A stretch of DNA of 64,000 nt, from contig NZ_CP116887.1 of the NCBI RefSeq assembly GCF_028421645.1, forward strand, positions 2,172,001 to 2,236,000. The letters are read 5' to 3'. The DNA comes from Aneurinibacillus sp. Ricciae_BoGa-3 (lineage in GTDB: Bacteria; Bacillota; Bacilli; Aneurinibacillales; Aneurinibacillaceae). The notes under the pieces were generated by a model. That model saw only the letters and a list, made by a program, of their open reading frames with translations, had not been told where the DNA came from and ran no database searches. A program made the position numbers and the translations under genes. This document shows, one piece after another, positions 1 to 8,942 of this stretch (its first letter is position 1; the number at the start of each line of letters is the position of its first letter).

Positions 1-840
1 GTCATTACACTAATTGGATTGCTTTGGACTGTCATTTGGGTTAAGACAGTTACAGACCGGCCGCAGGATCACCCAAAAGTCTCGAAAGCGGAACTGCAAG
101 TTATTCGGAAAGGGCAACAGGAGACAACAGCATCTTCTTCTTCAGCCAGTCTTCCATTGTCACACTATATCAAACAGCCTACTGTTTTGGTAACAGCGAT
201 TGCATTTTTCGCCTACAACTACATTATCTTTTTCTTCTTGACCTGGTTCCCAAGTTACCTCACGATGGCCAAACATTTAAGTATTATGAAAATGAGCGTG
301 GTTACCATGATTCCCTGGAGTGTTGGTGCACTAGGTTTAATCGGCGGAGGTATTATTACTGACTATATTTACAATAAGACCGGAAAACTGATGTTTTCGC
401 GGAAAGTGGTGTTAGTTACCTGTTTACTGGGTTCGGCCGTGTGTGTCGGTTTAACAGGAATTGTCTCATCCGTCAACAGTATCGTGACCTTAATGGCACT
501 TGGCATTTGTTTTTTATACATGACCGCCTCTATTTATTGGGCAATCATTCAGGATACGGTAATCGGTGAAAAGGTCGGCGGGGTAAGCGGATTTGTTCAT
601 GGGTTGGCCAATATATCCGGTATCATCGGTCCGACTGTGACAGGATTAATTGTCCAGTATACGGGCAAGTTCACAAGCGCTTTTCTGCTTGCGGGTGGTT
701 TGGCCATTATTGGCGCTTTAGCTGTTGCCTTTTTTGTAAAGCCCTTACAAGGGACTTTAGAAAAAAACGAAAGGGCAGAGGATATGCTAAGCGTCAGGCG
801 TAACCGGGATAAATTGGAACAATACTCGGAACTCTCTTAA
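1..840 (+). CDS. MFS transporter, C-terminal part (cut by window start)
   Basis: The reading frame is open from base 1 to the TAA at 838-840, so the N-terminal half lies outside the window. The visible 280 residues hold a cytoplasmic loop rich in charged and Ser residues followed by about six membrane segments, as in the C-terminal half of a major facilitator. Wording of the segments resembles the anion:cation symporter (ACS) group and the complete MFS gene at 41444, so a sugar acid or organic acid is the likely substrate. A strong terminator follows directly. The substrate cannot be read from the sequence; the fold assignment is firm, the subfamily is inferred. Confidence 0.8.
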   Translation, partial: VITLIGLLWTVIWVKTVTDRPQDHPKVSKAELQVIRKGQQETTASSSSASLPLSHYIKQPTVLVTAIAFFAYNYIIFFFLTWFPSYLTMAKHLSIMKMSVVTMIPWSVGALGLIGGGIITDYIYNKTGKLMFSRKVVLVTCLLGSAVCVGLTGIVSSVNSIVTLMALGICFLYMTASIYWAIIQDTVIGEKVGGVSGFVHGLANISGIIGPTVTGLIVQYTGKFTSAFLLAGGLAIIGALAVAFFVKPLQGTLEKNERAEDMLSVRRNRDKLEQYSELS

Positions 841-870
841 CGATTTAGGGATTTGCCTGCAATCGACCGT

Positions 871-918
871 AACCCGAATAATGGGCATGGGAGACTCAGC
901 CCGCTATTCGGGTTTTTT
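871..918 (+). terminator. Rho-independent terminator
   Basis: AACCCGAATA at 871-880 pairs perfectly with TATTCGGGTT at 905-914, with an inner GGGC/GCCC pairing, and is followed by a T-rich tail. It ends the transcription unit of the MFS gene. Confidence 0.9.
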
Positions 919-975
919 ATTTTTGGTAAAGGAAGTATATGTTGCTTTAATGTGATAAAGTGTACCTTGAGCGAT

Positions 976-1860
976 TTTTTAAATGGGACCTCCGGTCCCG
1001 AAAGACCAAAGAAAAACACCATGAGACGCATGTCCGCACCTTTCTTTCCCCCAGGCGAAAGGTGTTTCGATTTTACCTTTCGGCATAAGTTATCATGAAC
1101 GCGGACGGCCCCTTACTCGTAAATTCGTAGGTTACTTTGGTTACACTGTTTAGTGTATTACCAATACCAAAGCCTAGCTACATTACGGAAGGAGCCGATA
1201 CTATGCAGGATAACACAAAATATGTAGGTTTAGACGTGTCTAATGAAAAAATTGCTGTTGCGATTGCCGATGAGGGCCGCGAGGCCCCTCGTTATTGGGG
1301 CATGATTCCCAATCGTCCGGAAGCGATTAAGAAGTTAATGGCTCAACTGGGAACACCCGATCAGTTTCAAGTTTGTTACGAGGCAGGTCCAACAGGTTAT
1401 GGATTGTATCGTCTACTATTAAGCCTGGGGATTGAATGTGTGGTGGTTGCCCCTTCTTTAATTCCAAAAAGACCTGGTGATCGGGTGAAGACCGATCGGC
1501 GTGATTCCCTGCGCTTGGCCCAATTATTCCGTGCTGGAGAACTAACCTCTGTTTATGTTCCTACAGATGAAGACGAAGCCCTTCGGGATCTGGTTCGTGC
1601 CCGTGAAGATGCGAAAGAAGACCAACTTCGTGCTAGACATCGGTTGACAAAATTTCTGTTGCGGCATGACCTGCATCAGCCGACAGGTGTCAACACGCAA
1701 CTAAGGTTGCTGCCTGCACTATAGCTTGGCGCAACCTAGTTTTCTAATGGAGCGTGTGGAACACCCATCACCCCGATACCCAGATGTTTGCACCTAAACG
1801 GTATAAGGGCAGCTAAGGCTATCGCCGTCGCTACGCTTGCCGCTAGCCAAGCTTTCCTAA
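976..1860 (+). mobile_element. IS110-family insertion sequence remnant
   Basis: The only coding part is the N-terminal half of an IS110-type transposase (1203-1724). The non-coding stretch before it (about 976-1200) carries compact inverted repeats: GGGACC/GGTCCC at 985-999 and CACCTTTC/GAAAGGTG at 1037-1064. In IS110 elements the left non-coding end is known to encode the bridge RNA that guides recombination, so this stretch is the expected place for it. Element ends are not marked by inverted repeats in this family and cannot be fixed here; the limits given are approximate. Confidence 0.5.
1203..1724 (+). pseudogene. Truncated IS110-family transposase (DEDD domain only)
   Basis: The product is 173 residues from the ATG at 1203, behind the GGAAGGAG ribosome site near 1189-1196. 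It begins with the RuvC-like DEDD fold: an early Asp in VGLDVSNEKIAVAI, a Glu in CYEAGPTGYGLYR, and the KTDRRDSLRLAQLF segment with the paired Asp residues. IS110 transposases are normally near 400 residues and end in a second domain with a catalytic serine; here the frame stops at 1722 right after the helical region, so that domain is absent. The gene cannot encode an active recombinase. The sequence past the stop does not resume the family in any frame I could read, which suggests an internal deletion. Confidence 0.8.
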
Positions 1861-1974
1861 TGCCGGTCCGTCCGTCGTTCCACATAGCGGCCGTAAATCT
1901 TCTAGGAGGGGAAAGGAGAGAGCGGTATGGCCCACGATGTTTTTCTGATCCGTTGTTTTTATGACCGCTGCAAT
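1725..1974. other. Non-coding stretch after the IS110 fragment
   Basis: No gene is supported. The GC-rich sequence with short inverted repeats near 1800-1860 may be the right end of the IS110 element. Nothing else is recognised. Confidence 0.4.
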
Positions 1975-1975
1975 C

Positions 1976-2018
1976 AAAAAAAGGTGCCTCCGATCAGCTT
2001 CGGAAGTACCTTTTTTCT
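1976..2018 (-). terminator. Bidirectional terminator for the GntR gene
   Basis: AAGGTGCCTCCGA at 1981-1993 pairs with TCGGAAGTACCTT just downstream, with wobble pairs. It is flanked by A and T runs on both sides, so it can act in either direction. It sits directly after the stop of the minus-strand regulator. Confidence 0.8.
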
Positions 2019-2029
2019 TTAATGATCCA

Positions 2030-2686
2030 CTAATTAATCGCACGCAGCCCGCTCATTTTTTTCTCATAATTAACGTGGTTAACAAATGCTTTTATACAGC
2101 CATTTAAATCATCAGCTCTGAATGACTTAACAATAGGTTCATGAATGCTCGCTACTTCGGATAGATGGGTAAAATACATTTGACTGGTAAGATACCAGAT
2201 TCTATTCAGTTTTGATACTAACGTGTCCCATACACTCCGCATAAATTTATGATCGGCCATATCATAAATTTTGGAATGAAAGTTAACATCTGCAATGCGA
2301 AGCGAGTCTAGATCATTATTTTCTCCGGCTTGAACCATCTCATGATAAAAATCTTCAAGTATTTTAACGTCTTCTTCAGTCATTCTTTCAAACGCTCGTT
2401 TGATGGCCATCTCCTCCATCATTAAACGAAAGCCATATAATTCGTCCATTTCATCTGTGGATATATTTGAAACAACTGTACCTTTATTTCTTTGGCTGAC
2501 AACCAATTCTTCATCAGCCAATTTTAGGAAAGCTTCACGAACGGGCGCCTGGCTGACACCAAAGTTCTTCGCCACTTCAAGTTCAACAATCCTGTCACCA
2601 GGTTGAAGTTCCCCTTTTATGATCTGATCGCGCAATGATTCGTAAATCTGTGCAGAAAGAGATTTATTGACAATGGAATGTTTCAT
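2030..2686 (-). CDS. GntR-family transcriptional regulator, FCD (FadR-type) domain
   Basis: The protein has 218 residues. Residues 8-75 form a winged helix with the recognition-helix stretch VSQAPVREAFLKL (44-56). Residues 85-210 form an all-helical FCD ligand domain with the usual metal ligands Asp133, His137, His182 and His204, implying a metal-bound carboxylate effector. It is divergent from the TRAP transporter genes. The same ATCGATAATC-type motif lies just downstream of its own -10 region, downstream of the transporter promoter and downstream of the promoter of the 6092 operon. It is therefore very likely the local repressor, autoregulated, with induction by the transported carboxylate or a breakdown product. 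The family is certain; the effector is unknown. Confidence 0.93.
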   Translation of the reverse strand: MKHSIVNKSLSAQIYESLRDQIIKGELQPGDRIVELEVAKNFGVSQAPVREAFLKLADEELVVSQRNKGTVVSNISTDEMDELYGFRLMMEEMAIKRAFERMTEEDVKILEDFYHEMVQAGENNDLDSLRIADVNFHSKIYDMADHKFMRSVWDTLVSKLNRIWYLTSQMYFTHLSEVASIHEPIVKSFRADDLNGCIKAFVNHVNYEKKMSGLRAIN

Positions 2687-2708
2687 TAGTTCCTCCTTAA
2701 CCAGATAT

Positions 2709-2743
2709 TATAATCGATAATCGTTAATCTGTGAACAATTATA
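2709..2743 (-). promoter_or_regulatory. Promoter and operator of the GntR gene
   Basis: On the minus strand a TATAAT -10 box lies at 2743-2738. The operator-like sequence TATAATCGATAATCGTTA (2709-2726) follows it, over the expected start of transcription. The -35 box is weak. The operator matches the copies at 2824-2847 and 6041-6065, which suggests autorepression. Confidence 0.65.
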
Positions 2744-2787
2744 TCACATAGATGGCCTTTTTTGGTAAAAAGGAACGAAAATATTTT

Positions 2788-2847
2788 TTGACAATTAAAA
2801 TTGTTCATGTTAATGTGAATATAGATTATCGATTATCCATTATTCAT
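2788..2847 (+). promoter_or_regulatory. Promoter and operator of the TRAP transporter operon
   Basis: TTGACA (2788-2793), a 17-base spacer and TAATGT (2811-2816) form a sigma-A promoter. The operator GATTATCGATTATCCATTAT starts at 2824, over and just past the transcription start, a repressing position. It is closely related to the elements at 2709 and 6041. Confidence 0.75.
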
Positions 2848-2914
2848 ACTGTTGGGAGGGAGTATTTTTTTGTTAATCCGCAATTCTATTTTTTCTAAAA
2901 GGGGGCGCAATAAA

Positions 2915-3937
2915 ATGAGAGCGTATTCATTTTTGTTAGCATTGGCTATGATGCTTATGGTAACAGTGGGATGTTCCGGTATCGTGAAGAACAAGAGTGC
3001 AAGTGCTACAAATTCAAACGTTAAAGTGATTAAGCTTGGATCAGCAAATTCGGACAAACATACTCTGTATAAAGGATATGAAAAGTTTAAAGAAATTGTT
3101 GAAGCTAAAACCCATGGGGCTATTAAAGTAGAGATTTATCCAAACGGGCAGATTGGCAACGACCAAACCATGATCCAGGGATTGCAGACGGGTACACTTG
3201 AAGCCCTCGGTGTTTCAACGTCGATATTGGCAAACTTTTCGCCAGGCATGTATGCGTTTGACTTGCCTTTTGTATTTAAAGATGAAAAAGCTGCAGACAA
3301 AGTGCTGGATGGCCAATATGGACAGAAAGTTGGGAATGCATTAGAAGACCAGGGAATGGTATTCCTCTCTTATATGGAAAATGGCTTTCGAAATTTAACA
3401 AACAGCAAGCATGAAATCAAGACTGTAGACGATGTTGCAGGCATGAAAATACGTACGATGCAATCTCCCATGCAGCTGGACATCTGGAAAGCAATGGGAG
3501 CCAATCCTACTCCAATCGCTTATTCTGAATTATTTACTTCCATGCAGCAGCATGTGGTAGACGGGGAAGAAAACCCGTTTGGCAACATAGCGCTGGACAG
3601 ATTCTATGAAGTACAAAAATATCTAACGCTAACAAATCATGTTTACAACCCAATGGGGCTGGTTATGTCGAAAAAGTTTTTTGACTCATTGACTCCGGAG
3701 GAACAGAAGATTGTGAAAGAAGCAGGGGTTGAAGCAGCTAACCTGCAGCGTAAGCTCAACCGTGAAAAAAATGCGGAGTTTTATCAAACGTTAGTCGATA
3801 AAGGGATGAAAGTTACCAAATTAACACCGGATGCTCTCCAGGGTTTTGTTAATAAAGTTCAACCTATTTACAAAACGTATGCAAGTAAAATCGGGCAACA
3901 AAATCTGGACGAGTTTTTTAAAGAAATTAAAAAGTAA
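2915..3937 (+). CDS. dctP: TRAP transporter substrate-binding lipoprotein, DctP family
   Basis: The ATG at 2915 is preceded by GGGGGCG at 2901-2907, giving 340 residues; an upstream TTG at 2852 is in frame but gives no sensible signal peptide. The start has a positive charge, a hydrophobic segment and the lipobox V-T-V-G-C with the lipidated Cys at residue 20. The mature part is a DctP-type solute receptor, including the conserved GMKIRTMQ segment whose Arg in this family clamps the substrate carboxylate. It captures an organic acid outside the membrane and hands it to the DctQM permease encoded 180 bases downstream. The exact ligand is unknown. Confidence 0.93.
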   Translation: MRAYSFLLALAMMLMVTVGCSGIVKNKSASATNSNVKVIKLGSANSDKHTLYKGYEKFKEIVEAKTHGAIKVEIYPNGQIGNDQTMIQGLQTGTLEALGVSTSILANFSPGMYAFDLPFVFKDEKAADKVLDGQYGQKVGNALEDQGMVFLSYMENGFRNLTNSKHEIKTVDDVAGMKIRTMQSPMQLDIWKAMGANPTPIAYSELFTSMQQHVVDGEENPFGNIALDRFYEVQKYLTLTNHVYNPMGLVMSKKFFDSLTPEEQKIVKEAGVEAANLQRKLNREKNAEFYQTLVDKGMKVTKLTPDALQGFVNKVQPIYKTYASKIGQQNLDEFFKEIKK

Positions 3938-3966
3938 GCAAATTCGTTATTAGAAACAGGTCAATT

Positions 3967-4040
3967 CGTACGGCTTTCCCAGGCAGTTGTCGTTGAAAAG
4001 AGCAGAAGAAACGTTGCTTCGGATAGGGGAAGGCCGTGCG
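3967..4040 (+). other. Intercistronic stem-loop after dctP
   Basis: CGTACGGCTTTCCC (3967-3980) pairs with GGGAAGGCCGTGCG (4027-4040) over 14 positions, with wobble pairs. No T run follows, so it is not a classical terminator. Such structures after a binding-protein gene commonly protect the upstream mRNA and raise binding protein over permease; that role is inferred here. Confidence 0.65.
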
Positions 4041-4119
4041 AAAGATTGCGTTTTGTACATTTTAAAAACATTGGTGACATGTTGAAATGGGATATTAAAG
4101 CGTAAAGGACGGGAACGCT

Positions 4120-5991
4120 ATGAACAATTCGGTTCCACTTATTGAAGCAAAACCGAGATCTGTGAATCTATTAAGTATGTTGAGCCAGGGAATCAACCGG
4201 GCAGCCACAGTTATAAGCATTGGATTGATGGTTGCGATGGTTCTCGATATCGCTATGCAGGTTATCTTTCGTTATTTGCTTAATCACTCACTGGCTTGGT
4301 CTGAGGAACTGGGACGGTATCTTTTTTTATGGACTGTTTTCCTGGGCAGTACAATTGGTATTAAGAAGAACCTGCACCCATCCTTTGGAGCGGTAGTAAA
4401 TAAGCTTCCTGTTCGTATCCGTGCTAATGTCATTGTCATTGGCCAAGCGCTTGTGGCAGCATTTTGTGTCATTTTGCTATTGCTAAGCGATAGCTTAATT
4501 CCTTCTATTTATTCAACATTGACACCTGCTTTACAAGTACCAATCTCCTATTTTTATTTGATTTTTCCTGTTTTTTCAATCATATCACTGGTTCATATCG
4601 CAGCCAACATGCTAGAAAGCCGAAAAGGGACATCACTCTTTGGCTGGATAATTGCGCTCGCTGCTTTTGCTGTTACGGTATATGCTACAACCATTGAGAT
4701 ACCCTTACAGTTTGACTTTTCTTTTATTCTCCTCGTCTCTTTAGTTATCTTGTTCTCACTTGGTTTACCTATTGCTTTTGTTCTCGGCTTAACATCGGTG
4801 TTTTTATTTCTGTTTACTTCATCTATACCGATGACGGTTATTGTTCAACGCATGTTTTTAGTTAGTGATAACTTTTCACTCATGGCAATTCCGTTCTTTA
4901 TGTTAACGGGAGCAATCATGCAAGTTGGTGGAGTAGCTGAGAGGCTTGTCCGTCTTGCAAGTGTTCTAGTTGGATGGGTCAGAGGCGGTCTAGGGTATGC
5001 CGATATTCTCGTCAGTGCATTTTTTGCGGACATTTCAGGTTCCGCTGTCGCTGACACAGCTGCAATTGGTTCTGTTATGCTGCCAGGGATGGTTAAAAAA
5101 GGCTATGATAAACCATTTGCAACGGCCATTCAATCAGCTGCTGGTACACTTGGCGTTTTAATTCCACCCGGTATCACCATGATTATTTTCGCCATTACCG
5201 CAAACGTTTCTGTAACGAAAATGTTTCTGGCAAGTCTGTTACCAGCTTTAATCGTCATGCTTTCGTTTGCGCTTATTATTTTTATTACAGCTAAGAAGCG
5301 CGATTTGCCAAGGGAACCGAGGCCTACGGGGAAAGAAGTGTTGTCAGCATTCAAAGGTGCATTTTTCCCTTTGTGGACCCCTGTAATCATACTCGGCGGG
5401 ATTCTTTCCGGAATATTTACCACGACGGAAGCCGGGGTTATTGCTGTATTTTATACGATCATCATTTCAGTCTTTCAGCGAAAATTAAGTTTGAAGTCGC
5501 TTTACCACGCGTTTGTAGACGCTATCAATTCTACCAGCAGGGTTATGTTAATCGTGGCAAGTGCCTTTATACTTGGGTGGCTGCTGGTTGTGAGCCAGCT
5601 TTCTCAAAACATCGCGCATTTCCTGTTTAGTCTTTCAGATAACCCATACATCATCCTGATTATTATAAACATTTTCCTTGCCCTTGTTCATGTGGTGTTG
5701 GAAACGAATTCAACGATCCTTTTGATTGTGCCAATTCTGTTGCCGATACTCGGAAACATCGGAGTTGACCCGATCCATTTTGGAATTTTAATCCTGATTA
5801 ACTCAGCCATTGGCTTATTGACGCCTCCCATCGGGATCATCCTGTATATTGCAAGCGGTATTACCAACATTCGGGTTGAAGCGTTAGCCAAAGCTGTCGT
5901 TCCGTTTATCTTGATATTGGTGGCAGATTTAATCCTGATCATTGTATTCCCGGATATTGTATCCTTTCTGCCTAATATGTTCGGCAAGTAA
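4120..5991 (+). CDS. dctQM: TRAP transporter fused DctQ-DctM permease
   Basis: The protein has 623 residues and starts at the ATG at 4120 behind AAAGGACGGG. Residues about 25-165 form the four-helix small subunit (DctQ), with the amphipathic W-S-E-E-L-G-R-Y-L-F-L-W motif typical of that subunit. After a short link, residues about 195-620 form the large DctM subunit with some twelve membrane segments, including the GSAVADTAAIGSVMLPGM region and PPGITMIIFA. TRAP systems use the sodium gradient to import carboxylates. The fusion of Q and M in one chain is a known variant. It works with the DctP encoded upstream and is probably repressed by the adjacent GntR protein. Confidence 0.95.
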   Translation: MNNSVPLIEAKPRSVNLLSMLSQGINRAATVISIGLMVAMVLDIAMQVIFRYLLNHSLAWSEELGRYLFLWTVFLGSTIGIKKNLHPSFGAVVNKLPVRIRANVIVIGQALVAAFCVILLLLSDSLIPSIYSTLTPALQVPISYFYLIFPVFSIISLVHIAANMLESRKGTSLFGWIIALAAFAVTVYATTIEIPLQFDFSFILLVSLVILFSLGLPIAFVLGLTSVFLFLFTSSIPMTVIVQRMFLVSDNFSLMAIPFFMLTGAIMQVGGVAERLVRLASVLVGWVRGGLGYADILVSAFFADISGSAVADTAAIGSVMLPGMVKKGYDKPFATAIQSAAGTLGVLIPPGITMIIFAITANVSVTKMFLASLLPALIVMLSFALIIFITAKKRDLPREPRPTGKEVLSAFKGAFFPLWTPVIILGGILSGIFTTTEAGVIAVFYTIIISVFQRKLSLKSLYHAFVDAINSTSRVMLIVASAFILGWLLVVSQLSQNIAHFLFSLSDNPYIILIIINIFLALVHVVLETNSTILLIVPILLPILGNIGVDPIHFGILILINSAIGLLTPPIGIILYIASGITNIRVEALAKAVVPFILILVADLILIIVFPDIVSFLPNMFGK

Positions 5992-6004
5992 GGATAAAAA
6001 TATT

Positions 6005-6065
6005 TTGACAAATTAAAAAACAAGTGATATGTTTTAAGTATATTATCGATAATCCATAATCAATA
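6005..6065 (+). promoter_or_regulatory. Promoter and operator of the catabolic operon
   Basis: TTGACA (6005-6010), a 17-base spacer and TATGTT (6028-6033) form a sigma-A promoter. The operator-like TATTATCGATAATCCATAAT starts at 6041, at the expected transcription start. It matches the elements at 2709 and 2824, tying this operon to the same regulator. Confidence 0.78.
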
Positions 6066-6091
6066 AAAAATAAAAGACGGAGGAATCTATT

Positions 6092-7261
6092 ATGAACTTA
6101 CTGCTTGATTCTTTTGAATTCGGTGTACATACGCAGATCCACTATGGAATTGGAAAACTTAATCAACTGCCGGAAATTTTAAAAAGTAATAACTATCAGC
6201 ACGTTCTGATTTGTACGGACCCTGGCATTGCGGGGTCTGGCGTATTAGATAGAATCGAACAAATCTTATCAAACAGTGATATTCAATATACTGTTTTTCA
6301 AGAAGTACAGCCTGATCCAACATTAGAAGTGATTGCGAAAGTTAAAGCGGTCTATGAAGAGAATCAATGCGACGCGCTTATCGGTATTGGCGGTGGCAGC
6401 TCCATTGATACAGCAAAGGGAGCATCCGCAGCAGTTGCCAACCCGGGTGATCTTGCCCAATATGAAGGAAAAAACAAATTACCGAATCGCGGGCCTGATA
6501 TCATAGCCATCCCGACGACAGCGGGTACGGGTTCTGAAGTGACACATGCAACTGTGTTGAAAGATACGAAACGTCAATACAAAATGGGGATTTTGAGTCA
6601 ACACTTGCATCCAAAGGCTGCGATCTTAGATCCTCAACTACTCACAACCTTGCCAAGAGGCTTGGCGGCGATTACAGGAATGGACGCGTTAAGTCATGCA
6701 GTTGAATCGTATACTTCTAATCAGGCACAGCCCATTACAGAAGCATTAGGGTTACATGCTATTCGATTAATTGGCAAATACCTTCGTCCTTTTGTTGCGG
6801 ATCGGACGAATATAGAAGCCGCTTCTAACATGATGCTCGCAAGTACAATTGCTGGTGCTGCCTTTATTTGGGGAAGGGTGGCAGCCGTTCATGCACTGTC
6901 CCATCCATTAGGTGGCCGCTATAAAATTCCACATGGCTTAGCCAATTCGATTTTGCTTCCAGTCGTTATGGAGTTTAATGTAAGTTCCAATCTGGAAAAG
7001 TTTAAAGAAATAGCCATCCTGCTTGGAGAGAATGTTGATGGATTAAGCACAAGGGAAGCTGCCCTGCGATCCGTTGAAGCCGTGAAACAATTGGTATCCG
7101 ATCTGAACATCCCGCCAACACTTGGAGCTAATAAAGTTCAATTATCTTCTGAAGAAGCACAGATTGTGGCACAAGAAGCTTTTGATAGCGGGATTGCCCT
7201 TGCGAACCCGAAAGTCACAACAGTTGAAGACTTAAAAAATATGCTTGTGCAAGCTCAATAA
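6092..7261 (+). CDS. Iron-containing alcohol dehydrogenase
   Basis: The protein has 389 residues, the normal length for group III alcohol dehydrogenases. The nucleotide-binding GGGSSIDTAKG lies at 100-110 and TTAGTGSE at 142-149. The metal ligands Asp198, His202, His267 and His281 are in place by comparison with FucO-type enzymes. It should oxidise a primary alcohol or hydroxyacid with NAD to the aldehyde or semialdehyde, which the next gene product (aldehyde dehydrogenase, 22 bases downstream) would oxidise further. First gene of an eight-gene unidirectional operon. Maleylacetate reductase or 4-hydroxybutyrate dehydrogenase are alternatives within the same fold. Confidence 0.92.
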   Translation: MNLLLDSFEFGVHTQIHYGIGKLNQLPEILKSNNYQHVLICTDPGIAGSGVLDRIEQILSNSDIQYTVFQEVQPDPTLEVIAKVKAVYEENQCDALIGIGGGSSIDTAKGASAAVANPGDLAQYEGKNKLPNRGPDIIAIPTTAGTGSEVTHATVLKDTKRQYKMGILSQHLHPKAAILDPQLLTTLPRGLAAITGMDALSHAVESYTSNQAQPITEALGLHAIRLIGKYLRPFVADRTNIEAASNMMLASTIAGAAFIWGRVAAVHALSHPLGGRYKIPHGLANSILLPVVMEFNVSSNLEKFKEIAILLGENVDGLSTREAALRSVEAVKQLVSDLNIPPTLGANKVQLSSEEAQIVAQEAFDSGIALANPKVTTVEDLKNMLVQAQ

Positions 7262-7283
7262 CAATTAAGGAGTGAATGTTTCT

Positions 7284-8783
7284 ATGGATAGCAGTAAATC
7301 TTCCATTAGCATTAAAGATCATACATCTGGCAGTAAATTCCCGATTACCATTCAGAATTATATCGACGGAAAATGGGTTCCTTCATCTAATAACCAGACT
7401 TTTCAACGAGAGAACCCGGCCAACCCGGCTGAAATTGCCTTCATAGGCCCGAGCTCTACCTTGCAGGATACGAACAGTGCAGTAGAGGCTGCAAACGCCG
7501 CATTCTCGGCCTGGTCCCGTACCCCGGCTACTCAGCGTGGCGATCTGTTATTCCGTTTTGCCGCGCTGCTGGACGCTGAACGTGATGTGATAGCAGAAAT
7601 TATTACGAAAGAGCAAGGGAAAACGCTTAAAGAATCCTTAGGTGAAATTAACAAGACCATTAGTGAAGTCCGCTACACGGCTGGGGAAGCTTCCCGAATT
7701 GAAGGACTTACCCTTCCCAGTGAAAGAGCTGGCATCGAAATCAAAACAAAAAGAGTTCCTAAAGGTGTAATCGCTGCCATTTCTCCATGGAACTTTCCAA
7801 TAGTTACGCCACTGAGAAAAATAGCGCCGGCACTCGCAGCAGGCAATACAGTCGTCTTTAAGCCGGCAAGCATCACAGCGGCTACTGCAACTAAAATTGT
7901 TGAACTGTTCGAAAAAGCAGGCCTTCCAAAAGGTGTATTAAATCTTGTTATCGGATCGGGAAGAGAAGTTGGGACGCCGCTGACCGGCCATCCATTAGTG
8001 AAAGGCGTTACTTTTACAGGATCTACAGGTGTAGGCTCTACGATATACCGGGTAGCTGCTGAAAGATTGATCGAAACCCAGCTGGAAATGGGAGGTAAAA
8101 ACGCTGGCATCGTGTATGATTGCAAAGATATCAAAGGCGCAGTCGATCAAATAGTTCCCGCTGCTTTTGCGGCAACAGGGCAGAGATGTACGTCCATCAG
8201 CCGCATAGTGGTAGAGCGATCCGTGATGGATAGAGTCGTTGATTACCTCAAAGAAAAATGTGAATCCTACATCATCGGTGATGGCATGGATGCCGAGACT
8301 ACTTTAGGGCCGCTCGTATCCAGTGACCACTTGGAGACCATTGAAAGTTTCGTAAAGATTGGGGTCCAGGAAGGTGCCACCTTAACGTGTGGCGGAAAAC
8401 GTGTGCAAAGTGCGACGAACGGTTATTTCTATGAACCTACGATTTTCACCGATGTTACACCTGATATGCAAATCGCTAAGGAAGAGATCTTTGGGCCGGT
8501 TCTTGTGGTGATTCCTGTTGATAGTTTCGATGAAGCTATTGAAATTACGAACAATACAGAGTATGGCCTGGCTGCTTCTTGCTTTACCCATAACATGGAA
8601 TATGCCGATCGATTCGTAAATGAAGTGGAAGCCGGTATGCTCCATGTAAATAATGGAACCATCAGTGAGTCCCATGTTCCTTTCGGTGGGCTGAAGAGCT
8701 CTGCGGTCGGTGCTTACTCAATTGGCGTAACAGCTAAAGATTTCTTCACGGACTTAAAAGTGGTTTATTCTTCCTCAAAATAA
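7284..8783 (+). CDS. NAD(P)-dependent aldehyde dehydrogenase, succinate-semialdehyde dehydrogenase-like
   Basis: The ATG at 7284 fits the AAGGAG at 7267-7272, giving 499 residues; a GTG at 7272 overlaps the ribosome site and is unlikely. Catalytic residues are present: Asn169 in SPWNFP, Glu268 in ETQLEMGGKNAG and the nucleophile Cys302 in GQRCTS. EIFGPV and the C-terminal PFGGLKSS segment are also seen. The EQGKTLKE stretch and overall wording are closest to semialdehyde dehydrogenases (GabD-like). It would convert the aldehyde made by the preceding alcohol dehydrogenase to an acid. It is not a methylmalonate-semialdehyde dehydrogenase (IolA), whose motifs differ. Confidence 0.9.
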   Translation: MDSSKSSISIKDHTSGSKFPITIQNYIDGKWVPSSNNQTFQRENPANPAEIAFIGPSSTLQDTNSAVEAANAAFSAWSRTPATQRGDLLFRFAALLDAERDVIAEIITKEQGKTLKESLGEINKTISEVRYTAGEASRIEGLTLPSERAGIEIKTKRVPKGVIAAISPWNFPIVTPLRKIAPALAAGNTVVFKPASITAATATKIVELFEKAGLPKGVLNLVIGSGREVGTPLTGHPLVKGVTFTGSTGVGSTIYRVAAERLIETQLEMGGKNAGIVYDCKDIKGAVDQIVPAAFAATGQRCTSISRIVVERSVMDRVVDYLKEKCESYIIGDGMDAETTLGPLVSSDHLETIESFVKIGVQEGATLTCGGKRVQSATNGYFYEPTIFTDVTPDMQIAKEEIFGPVLVVIPVDSFDEAIEITNNTEYGLAASCFTHNMEYADRFVNEVEAGMLHVNNGTISESHVPFGGLKSSAVGAYSIGVTAKDFFTDLKVVYSSSK

Positions 8784-8797
8784 TTCGAATCTCGCAG

Positions 8798-8861
8798 CAC
8801 CCGTGACCCTCTGGTACAAAATGTTGCCGAAAGCAAGCATTTAAGTCAGGAGTCGCGGGTG
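8798..8861 (+). other. Stem-loop between the aldehyde and acyl-CoA dehydrogenase genes
   Basis: CACCCGTGAC (8798-8807) pairs with GTCGCGGGTG (8852-8861), ten pairs with one wobble. No T run follows, so it is more likely a processing or stability element within the operon than a terminator. Confidence 0.5.
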
Positions 8862-8942
8862 TCTCCAACTCTGCAGTGCCATTAATTCAAGCCGAAACGG
8901 CGATACAGTGAAAACCAAGACTTCTAAGGAGGACCGTAAAAC

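Noticed and set aside
837-1098. Overlapping frames of 64-81 codons on both strands
   Set aside because: They run across the terminator at 871 and the IS110 left end, lack ribosome sites and have no protein-like pattern.
7284-8783. Aldehyde dehydrogenase considered as iolA
   Set aside because: Motifs and neighbours fit a semialdehyde dehydrogenase of the TRAP-linked operon; IolA-type CoA-acylating features are not seen.
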